This document shows positions 13,906-31,260 of a DNA stretch of 64,000 bases, piece by piece. The first letter of the stretch is position 1; every line of letters begins with the position of its first letter. Under the pieces are notes generated by a model. The model searched no databases and had not been told where the DNA came from. It worked only from the letters and a program-made list of their open reading frames with translations. Position numbers and translations under genes: made by a program. The stretch is from Amaranthus tricolor (taxonomy: Eukaryota; Streptophyta; Magnoliopsida; Caryophyllales; Amaranthaceae): assembly GCF_026212465.1 (NCBI RefSeq), contig NC_080062.1, positions 4,903,365 through 4,967,364 of the forward strand, given 5' to 3'.

Positions 13906-15145
13906 AGATTTAATATGTAGGAAAAAAATATAGTCAAGTGAAAACTTATTTAAACTTTCCAATCCCATAGTTTTATAATATTAATTTTTTTAAAAAAAAT
14001 ATTTTTAGCTATGGATAACTCCAAATATAAATGAATAATTGATTAAGATAATACATTAAATTGCGTAAATAAGTAAAATGTTTAAAGTATAAGAGAACAC
14101 ATGAAATATTATATTTTAATTTACTAGTAAATCTAATGTCAATTTGGGTATTTCTATTCGTTGTTCCACAAATAATTTCTATATTTTCATCCTATTATTT
14201 ATATTAGTCATATATATTTAACCTTGATTTTTACATATATTAGAGAAAATCATCCTTACTTTTATAAATTCACAATGCTTTATTCTTGTGGTTTCTCCAT
14301 ATACAATTAAAACAAATATAAAATATATAATCTACAAAAAATCATATTTATCTTTATATATTTTCATTTTATTTAACATTATTTTTACGTAGTTTCTACA
14401 TGTTTCTCACTTACAATTAAAGTTAACATAAAATATTTACACTATCAACTTTATCATTACTCCAATCTATAAACTTTTGCTCTTAATTTATATTTTATTA
14501 TTAGTCTATAAGTTAAAACATAGTTAAGTGAGATTTTATTTGATTTTTCTCAATGCAAGGATCATTCATATCAACTTTTCATAATTCTTTAATTATGAAC
14601 AATTAGAAATATTAAGGATTAATAAGTGCATTGAATAGAGTGCATAAAGCAAATGAGACACTTGTGGTGAATAGGAGGGAGTATAACATAGCTCGGGACC
14701 TTAACCATCGACTTATGCTTTTAGTTGAGTTGGTTCATTGACAATGTATCATAGGTGAGCATGATAAGAGGTCACATGGCCCACATATTCGAATTTCAAT
14801 CACCCTTAACTAATTAAGGTGAAAATTCAGAGTTAGATATAAAAAATACTTACTACATCTTAACTATTAGCTTATATTTTTTTAAATTAATTTTTTGCCA
14901 TTTTTTTAAATTTTAGCGAACATTCTCTGCAAATAACATTTAGAAGGAAAAAAAGTCGAAAAAAGAGATAATAAAGCTGTACCAATTAATGCAAGGGCGT
15001 AGGCCTACAAATTAGAAATTTTAAACACCGACTTCCTTTTTATGTGCTGTCGGAAGGTGGGTTCTTCAACGACGACAAAATACAACATGCATACTTTGCG
15101 TACATTTTATTTTGTTGCTATTTTATGATTATCTGTGCATGCAAC

Positions 15146-17780
<2,635 letters not shown>

Positions 17781-17788
17781 CATGCAAC

Positions 17789-19191
17789 TATTGGTTTTTT
17801 CCAATAATTATTAAATGCAAAATCTTATCAGTCATTCTCCAGTTGATTTAATGTACACAAAAATAATAAATTATATATAGTGAGAATTATTAGTTCGTAA
17901 AATGGGGTAATATTGATAGACATTTAAATCGCAATATTAATTTATGATTTCTACAAAATTTAAAAATAGACGGAGATTGTAATATTAGTAATATCTAACG
18001 ATCCTACATAAAATAAAATTATGAGAGGTAGGATCATAATAAAATTATACGTTCCTAAGATCTAACGATATGATCTACTAAATTTAGTCTAAATTATTAT
18101 CAATATATATTTCTTATTCTCCATCTTTCATTTACTTCTTTCACGTACGCACATATGATTGAAATATTCATTATCATAATTTTGAAAATTAAAACGCTTT
18201 AATTTATCGACATGGAGTTTTCAACTAATTATTAATTTTTTTTTTCTCAATTTAAAAAATAAAGTTTAAGAAATTCTAATCATAAATTTTAACTTTTAAG
18301 TTTATTTGTAACATTATACGATTTTACGATTATATTCAATCTATTCAATCCTATCTCTTGTATGATTCCAAGTAAGATTTTAATCTAACAACTTCTGTTA
18401 TAGTATTAAAATATATTGAAAATATATGATGTATTTTGTATATTTCTCACTTGTGTTGCAAACAAACCTCATAAACCGATGTCTACGAACATTCAACCAC
18501 AAAAATTTAGTTTCTAGATTTATTAACTAGCAAATACCAAAAAAAAAATAAAAATAAAAAAAAATTAACAAGCAAATATAAGCACAAGGGAACAAGGAAG
18601 AGGGAATATAATGAAGCCACAATTAAACAAGGGGTCCGGTCTTTGTCTCGGTATGATACATTTGATTAGATGGGTTCAAACTTCAAAGCTGATGACTTCA
18701 TTTTTATCTGATTTGATTTGTTTTTATTTTAAAATTAAAATAATAATTATGCAAAATTTAACACGGACAATTCTATTTTAAATTAATTTAAAATATTTAA
18801 TTTAAAATTGGCTCAATTAATCAAATAAGTTCCTTTACATTTGATACAATTGTTTGCATTGCATGTCCATTCAACATGCATTCCAATGTTACCTAGCTAG
18901 AGCTTTCTTTTTACTACATGATTGGTTCATGAGATCATTTCTCTTATGTCCCATTATATTTGTCTAATAGGTGTTTTATGAGGAAATAAAAAAAATCAAG
19001 TAAATTTTATTTTATTTAAAAATATGAGAAATATGTGAATGCGTTAAAAATATAAATTAAATATGTGAATAAAAATTAAAGAAAAAATATAACTTTATGA
19101 TCAAAAATAAAAGTGAAACAAACTTTATAAAACCGATACGAAAGAGTGGAACAAATTTTCGGTAGCAATGTAGCATGCATTGTACTTATTT
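17789..19191. other. Gene-free AT-rich stretch
   Basis: Contains a fragment of the TAGAATCGT-type repeat near 17990-18080 and a Stowaway-like pair, CCCATTATATTTGTCTAATA and GAGTGGAACAAATTTTC, at about 18950-19160. No gene was recognised. Confidence 0.55.
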
Positions 19192-19199
19192 GTCCCAAT

Positions 19200-19696
19200 A
19201 TTAAAATCACGATTCTGATATACGATTCTACGATCCAAAAGTAAGAGAGCGATTCGAATCGTACGTAGAATCGTAAGTTGGTAGAATCTTACGATTCTAA
19301 TTAGAATAAAATTTGTAGAGGTAGAATCATAACACGATTCTACGATCCTACGATTTAACGATTCAATTCTACAAATTTATTCCTAATTTTTTTTAATTTT
19401 TCTTATGTACCAAATTTTCTTAAAAGTTAACGATCCATCATCATAATTATTAAAAAAATCAATTTATTCATCGGTATGAAGATTTAAACTAATTATCAAA
19501 CATTGTTCTATTTCATTCTTTAGAATGAAGTGAATGAAACTTTAATTAATAAACTTAAACTTTTGAGGTGAATATTTATGTCTACATAGAAAATTTAAGT
19601 TTATTGTAGAATCTTACGATTCTACGATTCGATTCTACCAATTCGATTCTACAGATGTGAACGATTCTAAGTAAAATCCCGATTTTAACAACTTTG
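19200..19696. mobile_element. hAT-like MITE rich in TAGAATCGTA palindromes
   Basis: About 0.5 kb with ends ATTAAAATCACGATT and AATCCCGATTTTAACAACTT, and flanks GTCCCAAT (19192-19199) and ATCCCAAT (19697-19704), 7 of 8 identical. The interior near each end is packed with ACGATTCTA/TAGAATCGT in both orientations, allowing extensive hairpins. The left terminus looks shortened by a few bases relative to the right. Fragments with related motifs lie at about 17990-18080 and 59965-60045. Confidence 0.7.
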
Positions 19697-19821
19697 ATCC
19701 CAATTATAAGTTTACTAGCTATATTTCATGTAACACCCCTGAATTTCCAACTCCTGAAACGAAACTAGAAATCGTGAAGGAAGACAGGAAATTCAGGTGT
19801 TACATAAAAGAAAAGGGAAGG

Positions 19822-21301
19822 TGATAGTGCAAATTTAAATAACCGCAAGCGCACGGTTGACGTGAAGCTGTGGGTCGAACACAAGGAGGTGAGTTAATCC
19901 AATTGGTTGTTTAATGACTACAAGACACGGATTGAACAAGTTGAGAAGCTAGTATTACGATGCAAATAAACTAGTGCAAAAACAGAAACGATATGGAGAT
20001 AACAATGATATGACAAGCTCTAGGGCGTCGGGCGTCACCTAATTCCAACATGGGAGTCAATCACTCTCATGATAATATGAAATTGAGTCATCAACGTAAT
20101 TAAACGTGATCTAATTAATCTCAAGCTTCCGCTCTATTGATTAATATCGATTTAAGACCAAACTAGTGTTAATCCTCAAAATTCTGTTCTATTGGTTAAA
20201 CTAGAAGGAATTTAACTTAAATATATCTCAATTCTAAATTAATCCTAATCTCAAACTTCCGTTTTGTTGAAAAGGTTAATAAAGATGTTTAAATCGAAAT
20301 TCATTAAGCATAGGTTCAATTATAGACTCAATCCACACACAATCAATCGATAAAATATTTTCCTGTGCTTTGAATTAGGGATTATGCCCTAACCCTAGAT
20401 AAGAAAACTACTCACTATGCATAATAACGAAGAACATGCAATAAATGATAGACAACATCAAATAACAAAACAATAAACAAGAAAACTTACAAATCTTGAG
20501 AAGAACGTAGTTGTAAATTGCGAGGAATTAAAGAGTAACAATGGTGTTCAACAATGGATCTTCAATGAAAACTAACTAAAAAACTAGAGAGAATTCTCTG
20601 AAATTAATTAAAGAAAATTAAACTAAAAACTGATTCTAATGATAAGAGTAACCACCACTTTAAATAGTGGCTCCAAAAATTAGGAAAATCGCCAGGCAGG
20701 GTGCACAGCCGAGTCGGCTGTGGTAAGTGCTCAGCAGAAAGCCGAGTCGGATTTTGATGAAATAAAAACATGGATTTTCCAGAAACTTAAGCCGACTCGG
20801 CGGTAGCTTCTTTTTCACAAAAGCCGAGTCTGCTTTTTATGCAAAAAGTCGAGTCGCCGTTTTATGCTGAAAAATTGCAGCAAATTCAAATCGGCTGTCA
20901 GAATTGGACATGCAATATACCGTTGAAAAGCTCTTGAAGTCTAGTTTCCAATGCCGTAAACCTTGCATTAATGCAATCTATCTATCAAAAGTTATGACTA
21001 AAAGAATGAGCATGTATCAAATTTCACTTTAAAACTTTTGCATTTTAAACACTTTTCAACTCTTTTGCCCATCTTCATTGTAAAACATCTTCAAACGAGA
21101 AATAATCTCCTTAGTAAACTCCGTCATCATTAAAATCATAAGAATTATGCTTAAAAATGATCTAAACAGCTCAAAATCAACATGAATAACCAAAATGAGC
21201 AAAGTAACATAAATCTTCAAAATAAGCACGAAATTACTAACAATAATCATCATTAAGGAGTATAAAATGATGTGAATAAGTGCAAATAATTGCACTTATC
21301 A
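19822..21301 (-). mobile_element. Solo LTR, 1.48 kb, nested
   Basis: On the minus strand it begins TGATAAGTGCAATTA and ends TTTGCACTATCA, matching inverted termini. Flanks are GAAGG (19817-19821) and GAAGT (21302-21306), one mismatch in five. The end carries AACCGTGCGCTTGCGGTT, resembling a block common in plant gypsy LTRs. Internal GCCGAGTCGG-type palindromes repeat several times at about 20705-20860. There is no coding sequence. Confidence 0.78.
20705..20860. repeat. Cluster of GCCGAGTCGG palindromic motifs
   Basis: At least six copies of (A/G)GCCGA(C/G)TCGG or close variants within 155 bp inside the solo LTR, at a much higher GC content than the surroundings. They are likely part of the LTR regulatory or packaging sequence; function unknown. 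Confidence 0.7.
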
Positions 21302-23847
21302 GAAGTAATTAAAATAAACGCTAAAGATTAATTAAAAAGGTGAGTAAGCAGAAATTTCGGTAGCAACTCGGTTAAAATTGAGGATGTGACAAGGATATAT
21401 AAATGATTAACATAACTAAACTAATGTAAGACCTTTAATGCCTTTCAAAAATACGTCACGACGGAATGAATCGTCGGCTTCTCAAATCATCAACTCTAAC
21501 AAGGATCATGATTCCAATGTTAACGCATCGATTTGACGGATACTAAAGGAGTATTCTCACTCTACACATCCAAAAACTACGCAGCGAAACTATGGATCAT
21601 ACAAGGAGTCACATGGCTCCATACGAAAGAAATTATACAATCCCAAAAGAAAACTTTACAAGTAATATAGAAGCTGCAACCATTAGGCAACTTGTACACA
21701 ATTGTTACGACCGTACTTTGCTCTTTCCCCCAATGCAAAGCAAAAGAAGCTCCTATACTTGTCACGTCAAGCTATGATCCTCCTCCTGCTCAACATAATG
21801 ACCATAGTCAGATGTGTTATAGCAGGAACATCATAGAGAGTTAGGAACAAACAACAACAAACACATACACGTCAGTAATTAATAAACTTATAACAATTAG
21901 AGTCATTGAACACAACTATAGACAACGATATAGTATGGCAATAACGAGTCTACTCATTTGTTGAAACACCTCTATTTACTCATAATTTCTCTTTCAAACT
22001 ACTAATCTCTCGAAGTATATTCAAAGGTAGTGGATCTTTCTCTATTCATGGTATAGTGACATGGCCAAGGGCGTTATTGGCCACTTGGTGGCCATGTCAA
22101 AGTATGAGCTCATGCCCCCTCCAGCTGACCCTCTCGGGTCTTACCTTCGAGAAAAACTAACACACTGGGGTACTAAACCAGTGAAAAGGCCACCATATTG
22201 GGGTTTGCAAGGCCCCCATGGTAACACCTCGGTCAAGGGGCGTTATCGGCCATCCGACGCCCAATAACCCAAGCAGGCTCATACCCCCGTTACGGTGATC
22301 CCGTTAGATCTCACCTAGGGAAATACTAAATCAACCGGACATAATCTAGTTGACTCACGCCAACTAATCATGATCAAGGCTCAAAAAGTACGAAATCACT
22401 TCGATACCACACACAAGCATGGTGCGTTCTCTACTATATAGAAATCTGTTCTCACAGTCTCCTAATGCTTTTATTCTACTTGCCTATATCACCATTATGA
22501 CTATACACTAGCATAGTTTACTTTCTGACACTCTATAATCCTAATACGATGCATAAAATCATAAAATATGGATAATACTTTGAAACGATGAATATGATAA
22601 TTAATTACTGCGTGTACGTAGCTGCAAGCGTCACTGCACAACCACAAGTTACAAAAATCACCCGACTAAGGTTTTACTTTCCTCTTATGAAGTGGGCAGC
22701 TATATAAGTTATGAATAGAACTAATAAGTTCCCTTAACTACTTTGTCATATCAGCTAAAAGCCAAAGTAACCACTATCATCCATTCACGACAAGTTTTCA
22801 ATTACTTCTAGCACGTACGCATCTCATTCAACACCAAGCATAATCGTCAATTCAATAATAACACAAGTTTTTCCATCGACAAAGAATAAAAGGATTATGT
22901 CGACTGTTTCATTACACCAACTAACTTTGAGTTATAACGATTCACATTATCTTAAAATAAAACGACGATTCACACTTAAGTCTCACAATGTTAATGTACT
23001 GCTAATGTGACGACAAGGACAAATCTTAAAGTTATCACATCGCAATATCACTTATTATATTCTCCAAGGTTAGAAAGAACAAAAATCAAGACATTATAAC
23101 AAGCAACTTTAATAATTCTCAACAGTTGACACTATGTTCATACCCTTACTAATATCATTTAATTATAACTTCAATAACCTAACGAGTAATTGTAATCAAC
23201 ATTAATAATTTCTTTTACTTCAACAAGGCCAATTAAGACTACCACACCTAACCAAACTCCCACATTCAACACAAATAAAGTTACTCATGTATTAAGACAC
23301 CATCAAAATAGCACACAACCATTATTTTCATTCATACTTCAAACCCTAAGTCATAAATATGTTAAATTCATCAAACAAACTCTTACCCACAAAAAGATTC
23401 AATGAAAATAATACAAAGTTCAACAATTTTCATTCATATTTCAAAACCCATTTCATAAGTACATTCAAAACATCAATCAAATTCTTACCCATAACAAGAT
23501 TCAATGACAATCATACAAAATTAACACCAAACTCATAAACTTAGTAAAATTCTAATTAGATGCTAGGAAGATTACTTAAAGTAAGCTTGAAAGGCTTACA
23601 ATGGGGCAATTAGAAAAGGAGTGAAAACTAGGTGGTTGTGGAGGATACCACACGGCTGGGTTGTGGCTGCTGGTGGCGGCAGCCTTCACGACAGTAGGGG
23701 AGGCGCAAGCTGGCGGCAGCAACACATTGGGAACAAGGCTACTGCTGCCGTGTTTGTGCGTGGGGAAGGAAGAAGAGGGTTGTGCTGCAGTGGCTGCTTG
23801 TGGAGGAGAAAAAGCTTGAGCATTTAGGGTTTCATGGGTTTTTATCC

Positions 23848-23856
23848 TTGTTGTTG

Positions 23857-23911
<55 letters not shown>

Positions 23912-23935
23912 GTTTATGTTTATGTTTATTTACTA
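23848..23935 (+). repeat. (TTG)n(TTA)n(TTTATG)n compound microsatellite
   Basis: TTG repeats, then about 17 TTA repeats (23860-23911), then TTTATG repeats. Open frames in this stretch encode runs of a single residue and are artefacts. Confidence 0.95.
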
Positions 23936-24077
23936 TTAGGTTTATTTATTTATTTATTTTTTTCTCGATTCATTTTCTTACGAGACCCAACTAAGAGACT
24001 CACCTTCGTGGCTCACACATTTTAATAAAATAATCATTTTGATTCGAACCTCTTTATTTAAGAAATCGTAACAATAA

Positions 24078-24082
<5 letters not shown>

Positions 24083-24175
<93 letters not shown>

Positions 24176-24185
24176 TATATATATA
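24083..24185. repeat. (AT)n(AC)n(AT)n microsatellite
   Basis: A TA tract of about 80 bp followed by six CA units and a short AT tract. Confidence 0.97.
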
Positions 24186-24623
24186 AATAAATAAAAGAAA
24201 TAATGTAGATAAATAAAAAAAATTGTTGTGAATAATCTTAATTATTTTCCATTTGCTGTGAATAATTTCTACTATTGATTATTTCTCAACAATTCTATAT
24301 TTATTACGTTTCGCTTACATCACTTCTGGTCACATATTAATCGGCTATTTTAGATACCTGCTATACCAACCATTACACACACTTATTCTTCTTCCTCTGT
24401 TAGTCTACATTATCTTTAGTGATAGGTATCTACTGTACTCATTATAATTTTAACTTATTTTATCACATAATACAATATTTTGTAAACATTAATGTCAAGT
24501 TAGATTTCTAACTGAACTAGGACTACAATCATAATTCTAATCCTAAGTAACTACAAATTAATAAATACAAATCGTAGAAAATTACAATGTGGAATTTGGT
24601 TAGGCTTTAGTCTGGTTAATAAA

Positions 24624-27017
<2,394 letters not shown>

Positions 27018-27210
27018 ATAAACCTCAATTTATACACGAGACTTGGACTAAAATAAGGAAACAAAATATTAACCTAAACCTAATTAATAGGAAACAAAAT
27101 AATCTTAATATCTTAAATGTTAAAAAAGATTTTAACTTTCTAAATTATAATATTTTAAAATAATATCTTCATTTTATTCTGCATTCTATTATTCTACACT
27201 CCCCCTCAAG

Positions 27211-27807
27211 TTAGGTCTCGGGATCACTAAACCGAACTTGCACAATAATTTTCAAGTCTTCGAATCCAATTGTCTTTAACAGAAAATCCACTAGTTGATC
27301 TTTTGATTTAACAAAGAAAATTTTGATAATCTTTTCTGCAAAATTTTCATAATTGATTTTCAACTTTTCGGATTTAGATAAAAGGTAAAGAAACAAATTG
27401 AGTTGGTTTATTTTATTATTTGGGAGAAGGTTAGAAAACTGATATGGGTCTGAATTTAATGAAACAAGTTGGATAAGGATATGGGTAAGGTTAGTGGAAA
27501 AAGGGGTATACAGAAAGTGTTTTCCATATGCACCAATTTTCTTTCCTACCTCCTCTTTCTCTTTTTTCTCGATTGTTTTAATTTCTTTATTACCTGCTAC
27601 CTTCTCAACTTCTTTATGACATGTTGCCCTTATCTCACTTTCCTCATCTATTTTAAATGAACTGCCATTGTAAGCTTCGGTGGCCACTACAGCAGTGGTT
27701 GCCGGAGCTGCTCCAAAAATGCTCAAGTTTATCTTGTCGCCGGTGTCTCTTATATTTTTCCCGCTCGCAACATTACACTGGATGGGTTCATTCACGGGAA
27801 GTGGCAA
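27211..27807 (-). pseudogene. Copia-derived reading frame ending in the RNase H C-terminal tail (copy B)
   Basis: A 198-codon open frame starting MPLPVNEPIQCNVASGKNIR and ending IIVQVRFSDPET. The last 45 residues, around ENFAEKIIKIFFVKSKDQLVDFLLKTIG, match the C-terminal end of copia RNase H, and the frame stops just before the polypurine tract. Residues about 70-95 are a Lys/Glu-rich, likely coiled or disordered stretch. The motif NKINQLNLF is shared with copy A at the same place, so both descend from an already shortened ancestor. It has no integrase or reverse transcriptase. The open frame may be chance survival or a small element-encoded protein; no function can be assigned. Confidence 0.65.
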
Positions 27808-28861
27808 AATTGGCTCGTATAGAGTATGAATCCAAGTTCATAATTAATGGGCAGTAGTAGTGAATGAAATAACGAGGTCGATAATGTCGGAATTAATACA
27901 TGCAAGAATCCATGACATAACCTTGGCATCATATTGTTCTATTGTGGAGTTACGGTAGTCGGGAGAACGACGGTGATATGATTGGGCATCCCTCGATCGC
28001 CAATTTCAACTTCCATTTCTTTACACCACTTGGTGTAATTTTTTCTGTTAAAGTTTTCAGATACCTTTAGTTTTTAATTGATTTTTGGGTTTGTATCGAT
28101 TTTTTGTTTCTTTGTTGGAAAAGGAGGATAAAATTTTCTTTTCCTCCGCCAATGAAAACATCTTGTTTTCCATCTGATTTTTTTTGATTGGTTTGGTTTG
28201 ATTTGTTTTGTTTTGATTTGTGTTTTATTTGGATCGATTTTGGTTGATTTGGTTAGGCTTTAGTCTGTTTCATACTGGATTTGTATTAATTAATAATGAG
28301 AGGTAACACCTCTATTTATACGAGAGACTAGGACTAAAATAAGAAAACAAAACATTAACTTAAACCTAAATAATAGAAAACAAAATCATCTTAATATTCT
28401 AAATATTAAAAAAGATCTTAACTTCCTAAAACATAATATTCTAAAATATCTTTATTTTATTCTGCATTTTATTTTCCTACACAAATCACTTTAATTTATG
28501 CATAAAATAATATAACAATTGTTATAATATGGATATATAGGGATCTATTGGATTCTACTCTATCTGTTCTTGTTTATTCTTCTCGTTTCTCCAAATTGAA
28601 ATTTTGTAAAATTTTTCTAATAAAAATCTATCTATTTTAAGATCTGATTTTTCACCAAAATAAACTCAATTGTCTAATTATATTTTACTAAATGAACATC
28701 ACATATTTATAATTTTACCCTTAAAAGTAAAATTATTTACTCATTTCATTTGTAGTTATCCATCTAATAAACATTAAAACATTATTTTATTTATTTATTT
28801 TTCTGCAATTTATAATTTTCAAAATATTAATCTAGTTACTTTCTAATATCAATAATTAACG

Positions 28862-29260
28862 GCTTTGTTGTATGGGATAGAATGTTGGCCTATAAAGAAG
28901 GTTTTCGAACAGATGATGAAAGTAACAGAGATGCGTATGCTGAGGTGGATGTGCGGTAATACTATGATGGATAGGATAAGATAAAAAACCAGGAGTTTAG
29001 GGAGAAGTTAGGAGTGGAACCTCTCTCTGCAAAGATGCACAGAACAGATTGAGATAGTTTGGATATGTGCAGAGAAAGACCCATGACGCCCCGATGAGAG
29101 GGATCGAATGTATCATAGTGGAGGGCAAGAGAAGTTGAGGAAGACCTAGAAGAACGTGGGAGGAACAGATTAAAAGTGACCTACACGAACTTTACCTCTC
29201 TAAGGACCTGACCAGGGATAGGGGCAGTTGGGCGATGCCTTATCCACGTCTTAGATTACT
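28862..29260 (+). pseudogene. LINE reverse-transcriptase polyprotein C-terminus, broken
   Basis: Reads ALLYGIECWPIKKVFEQMMK then VTEMRMLRWMCGNTMMDRIR, a TAA stop, then KNQEFREKLGVEPLSAKMHR. After a further stop or frame change it continues as APMRGIECIIVEGK and GRPRRTWEEQIKSDLHELYL. This is the conserved C-terminal stretch that follows the reverse transcriptase of plant L1-type LINEs (ECWP, MLRWMCG, GRPRRTWE). Several stops make it a relic. Endonuclease and RT domains are absent, so this is a 5'-truncated insertion. Confidence 0.85.
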
Positions 29261-29597
29261 AAACTCGTCCCTCTTACCCACCGTTTTTTATTGTTTATTG
29301 CCTTTATTTATCGCTCTTTATCTTCTTCTTTACTTTTATTTTTATTTTTAGTTATTTGCACGTATTCTATTTATTATCTTTTGTTTAGTTATTTGATTAC
29401 TATTCATGTAGTTAACGTAGGTTGTAAGTTGCAGACTTCTGGGTAGTTGCAGGTTTCTCTCTCTTTGAAGACCCTTCTCGAGCCGAGAGACTCTTCAACC
29501 GCACTCTACTCTAGTATATGAGCTGTCGTCTTTGTTCTTTCCGTAGACCCTAACCATAGTTTTCTATGAGCGGTATACACTGGATATGATGATGACA
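29261..29597 (+). mobile_element. 3' UTR and tail of the LINE
   Basis: AT-rich leader, then a block with CTTCTCGAGCCGAGAGACTC, then CCATAGTTTTCTATGAGCGG and the terminal GGATATGATGATGA. It ends in GATGA repeats in place of poly(A), like the truncated copy at 2524. Confidence 0.75.
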
Positions 29598-30769
29598 CAT
29601 TATTAAAAATTTTCAACAATTTACTTTTCTTCTTAATTTCTTACTGTATTTTAAATGAGAAGAACAAATAAGAACAGATAGAGTAATTGTTAAAGCAACT
29701 TATCTTCATTCCTTAATAATAATCTTTCCCAACTTTCACAACTCGGATCTTTTGATAAACTACCCTTTAAACTATCTTTCACACCTTTTTAAAAAAGTAG
29801 GAGGCAGAAAAAGATTGAAAATTTATTAAGATTTTTCTTTTATGTTAGATTGGATTTGATAAGGAAGTAGTGATAATCAGGAATATTATTTTTGATTGTG
29901 TTGTACTACTATTACTCATATAGGAGTATCTTCGAAAAATACTCTCTTTCTAATTATATTCATTAAGTTTATGTTTAATATAAGATAAACATGAATATTT
30001 ATAAAATATTATATATTCATTATAAGAGGTCTTTTATTTGAGGTTGGATGTAAAAGAGTAAAGTATTGCATTTGTTAATTCGTGGGGTTTTGCTAATAAA
30101 GTTACGTTGTTTGTTTGACATTAAAATTTTTTATATTATTAAAAAATTTAAATAACCAAGAGTGATTTTAAATTTTATTGGTTTTGAACCAACAAAACTT
30201 CAAATACCAATTGATTAGAAATTTAATATTGCTATATAATTTATGTACATTATGTACAAATAAATGAGCTATAAAAATATGGTAAATTTTAATTTGGTAG
30301 CTATAGTGGAAACAAGGCTAAAAATATGTTTTCCAAAAGAGTGTGACAAGTTTGAAAGATATAGTGAAATTTGTCCAAGATATGAAGTGTATGTGGAAAT
30401 TTTTTAGGATAGTCCCAAAGAAAAAATTGAAAATTAGTGGGTTTTATGAATAATGAAACTTTAGTAATCAAAATTCTATCATTAGGTAAAGTACTAATTA
30501 TTAATTAAATATTCTTTAATTTTATCCAAATGAAGAATATGTTGCATAATTTTATGATTAGTTGATATGAAATACTCCTATAGTATGTTTGAAAACAATA
30601 TATTCCATGCTTAGCACTTCTATAGGGGGAATAAATTGGTGATCTTGAGTAACATGCAATTGGTCATGATTAAGATCACTCATTGAGCACTTAAAAAAAT
30701 TAGTATAAAGCCCAATGATAAAAACATTGGAAAAAAAATTAAATTGAAATTAACTCAATTAAAAGTTTA

Positions 30770-31260
30770 AGTTTATGGTTCAGGTTTTATGTTTTATACT
30801 CTAACATGTCACGCTACATGAGAGCCTTTTAAGTTAGAAGTGTCTATTACTTTATTAGAGTATATAACATGTGACCTCAACCATAAGTTTAAGTTTTTGA
30901 TTGATTTAGTTCCTTGACAAGTTGACAAGATAAGAGAGCTATACATGAAAATCTCAACCATCCCTCATTTAAAGTGGAACATTCAGTGACAGGTATGAGG
31001 AGGGTCTGTGCTACATTCACACTTTTAGCTCAAAGCGCTCTCATGTAAGGGGGCGTATTAGAGTATATAATATATCCTAGGGCCTAAATTATAAACTTAA
31101 GCTTATAGTTTAGACCCTAGGATATGATATATACTTTAACAGTGTCAAGTGTGAATGCAATATAAACCCTTCTTATAACTGACATGAAATATTCCACTTT
31201 TAATAAGAGGTGATTAAAATTAAACTCAAAATCTCTAATCATATTGACCATAAAAATACA
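30770..31260. repeat. Dispersed repeat (TTAGAGTATATAAYATRTCC family), tandem or inverted cluster
   Basis: At least three copies or partial copies of a short non-coding repeat containing TATACTCTAACATGTCACGC, CATGAGAGCC, TTTAAAGTGGAACATTCAGTG and TTAGAGTATATAAYATRTCC in both orientations. Related copies occur at about 14690-14840, 31750-31830, 37385-37560 and 46620-46860. Origin unknown; it may be a SINE- or TRIM-like family. Confidence 0.65.

Larger units (their letters stand above)
8858..15137. other. Gene-free stretch dominated by MITEs
   Basis: Beyond the listed MITEs there are AT-rich sequence, a possible SINE-like fragment with a B-box-like GGGGTTTGAATTC at about 12467 and a dispersed-repeat copy at 14690-14840. 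No gene was recognised. Confidence 0.6.
19732..24054 (-). mobile_element. Degenerate LTR-like unit (TGTAACACC family, minus), interrupted by a solo LTR
   Basis: The low end reads TGTAACACCCCTGAATTTCC at 19732, paired with GGAAATTCAGGTGTTACA at 19787-19804 to form a near-perfect stem. The region 21302-24054, read on the minus strand, resembles the plus-oriented units; for example CGTAACGGGGGTATGAGCC at about 22270-22295 corresponds to their GGGGGTATGCATAC block. The proposed high end (TGTTACGATTTC on the minus strand at 24054) is weakly supported and no target duplication was found. The outer limits are therefore uncertain. Confidence 0.45.

Noticed and set aside
23621..23994. GC-richer open frames with poly-Leu and Tyr/Cys runs
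   Set aside because: They read through a compound TTG/TTA microsatellite and the untranslated part of an LTR-like unit. No recognisable domain was seen.
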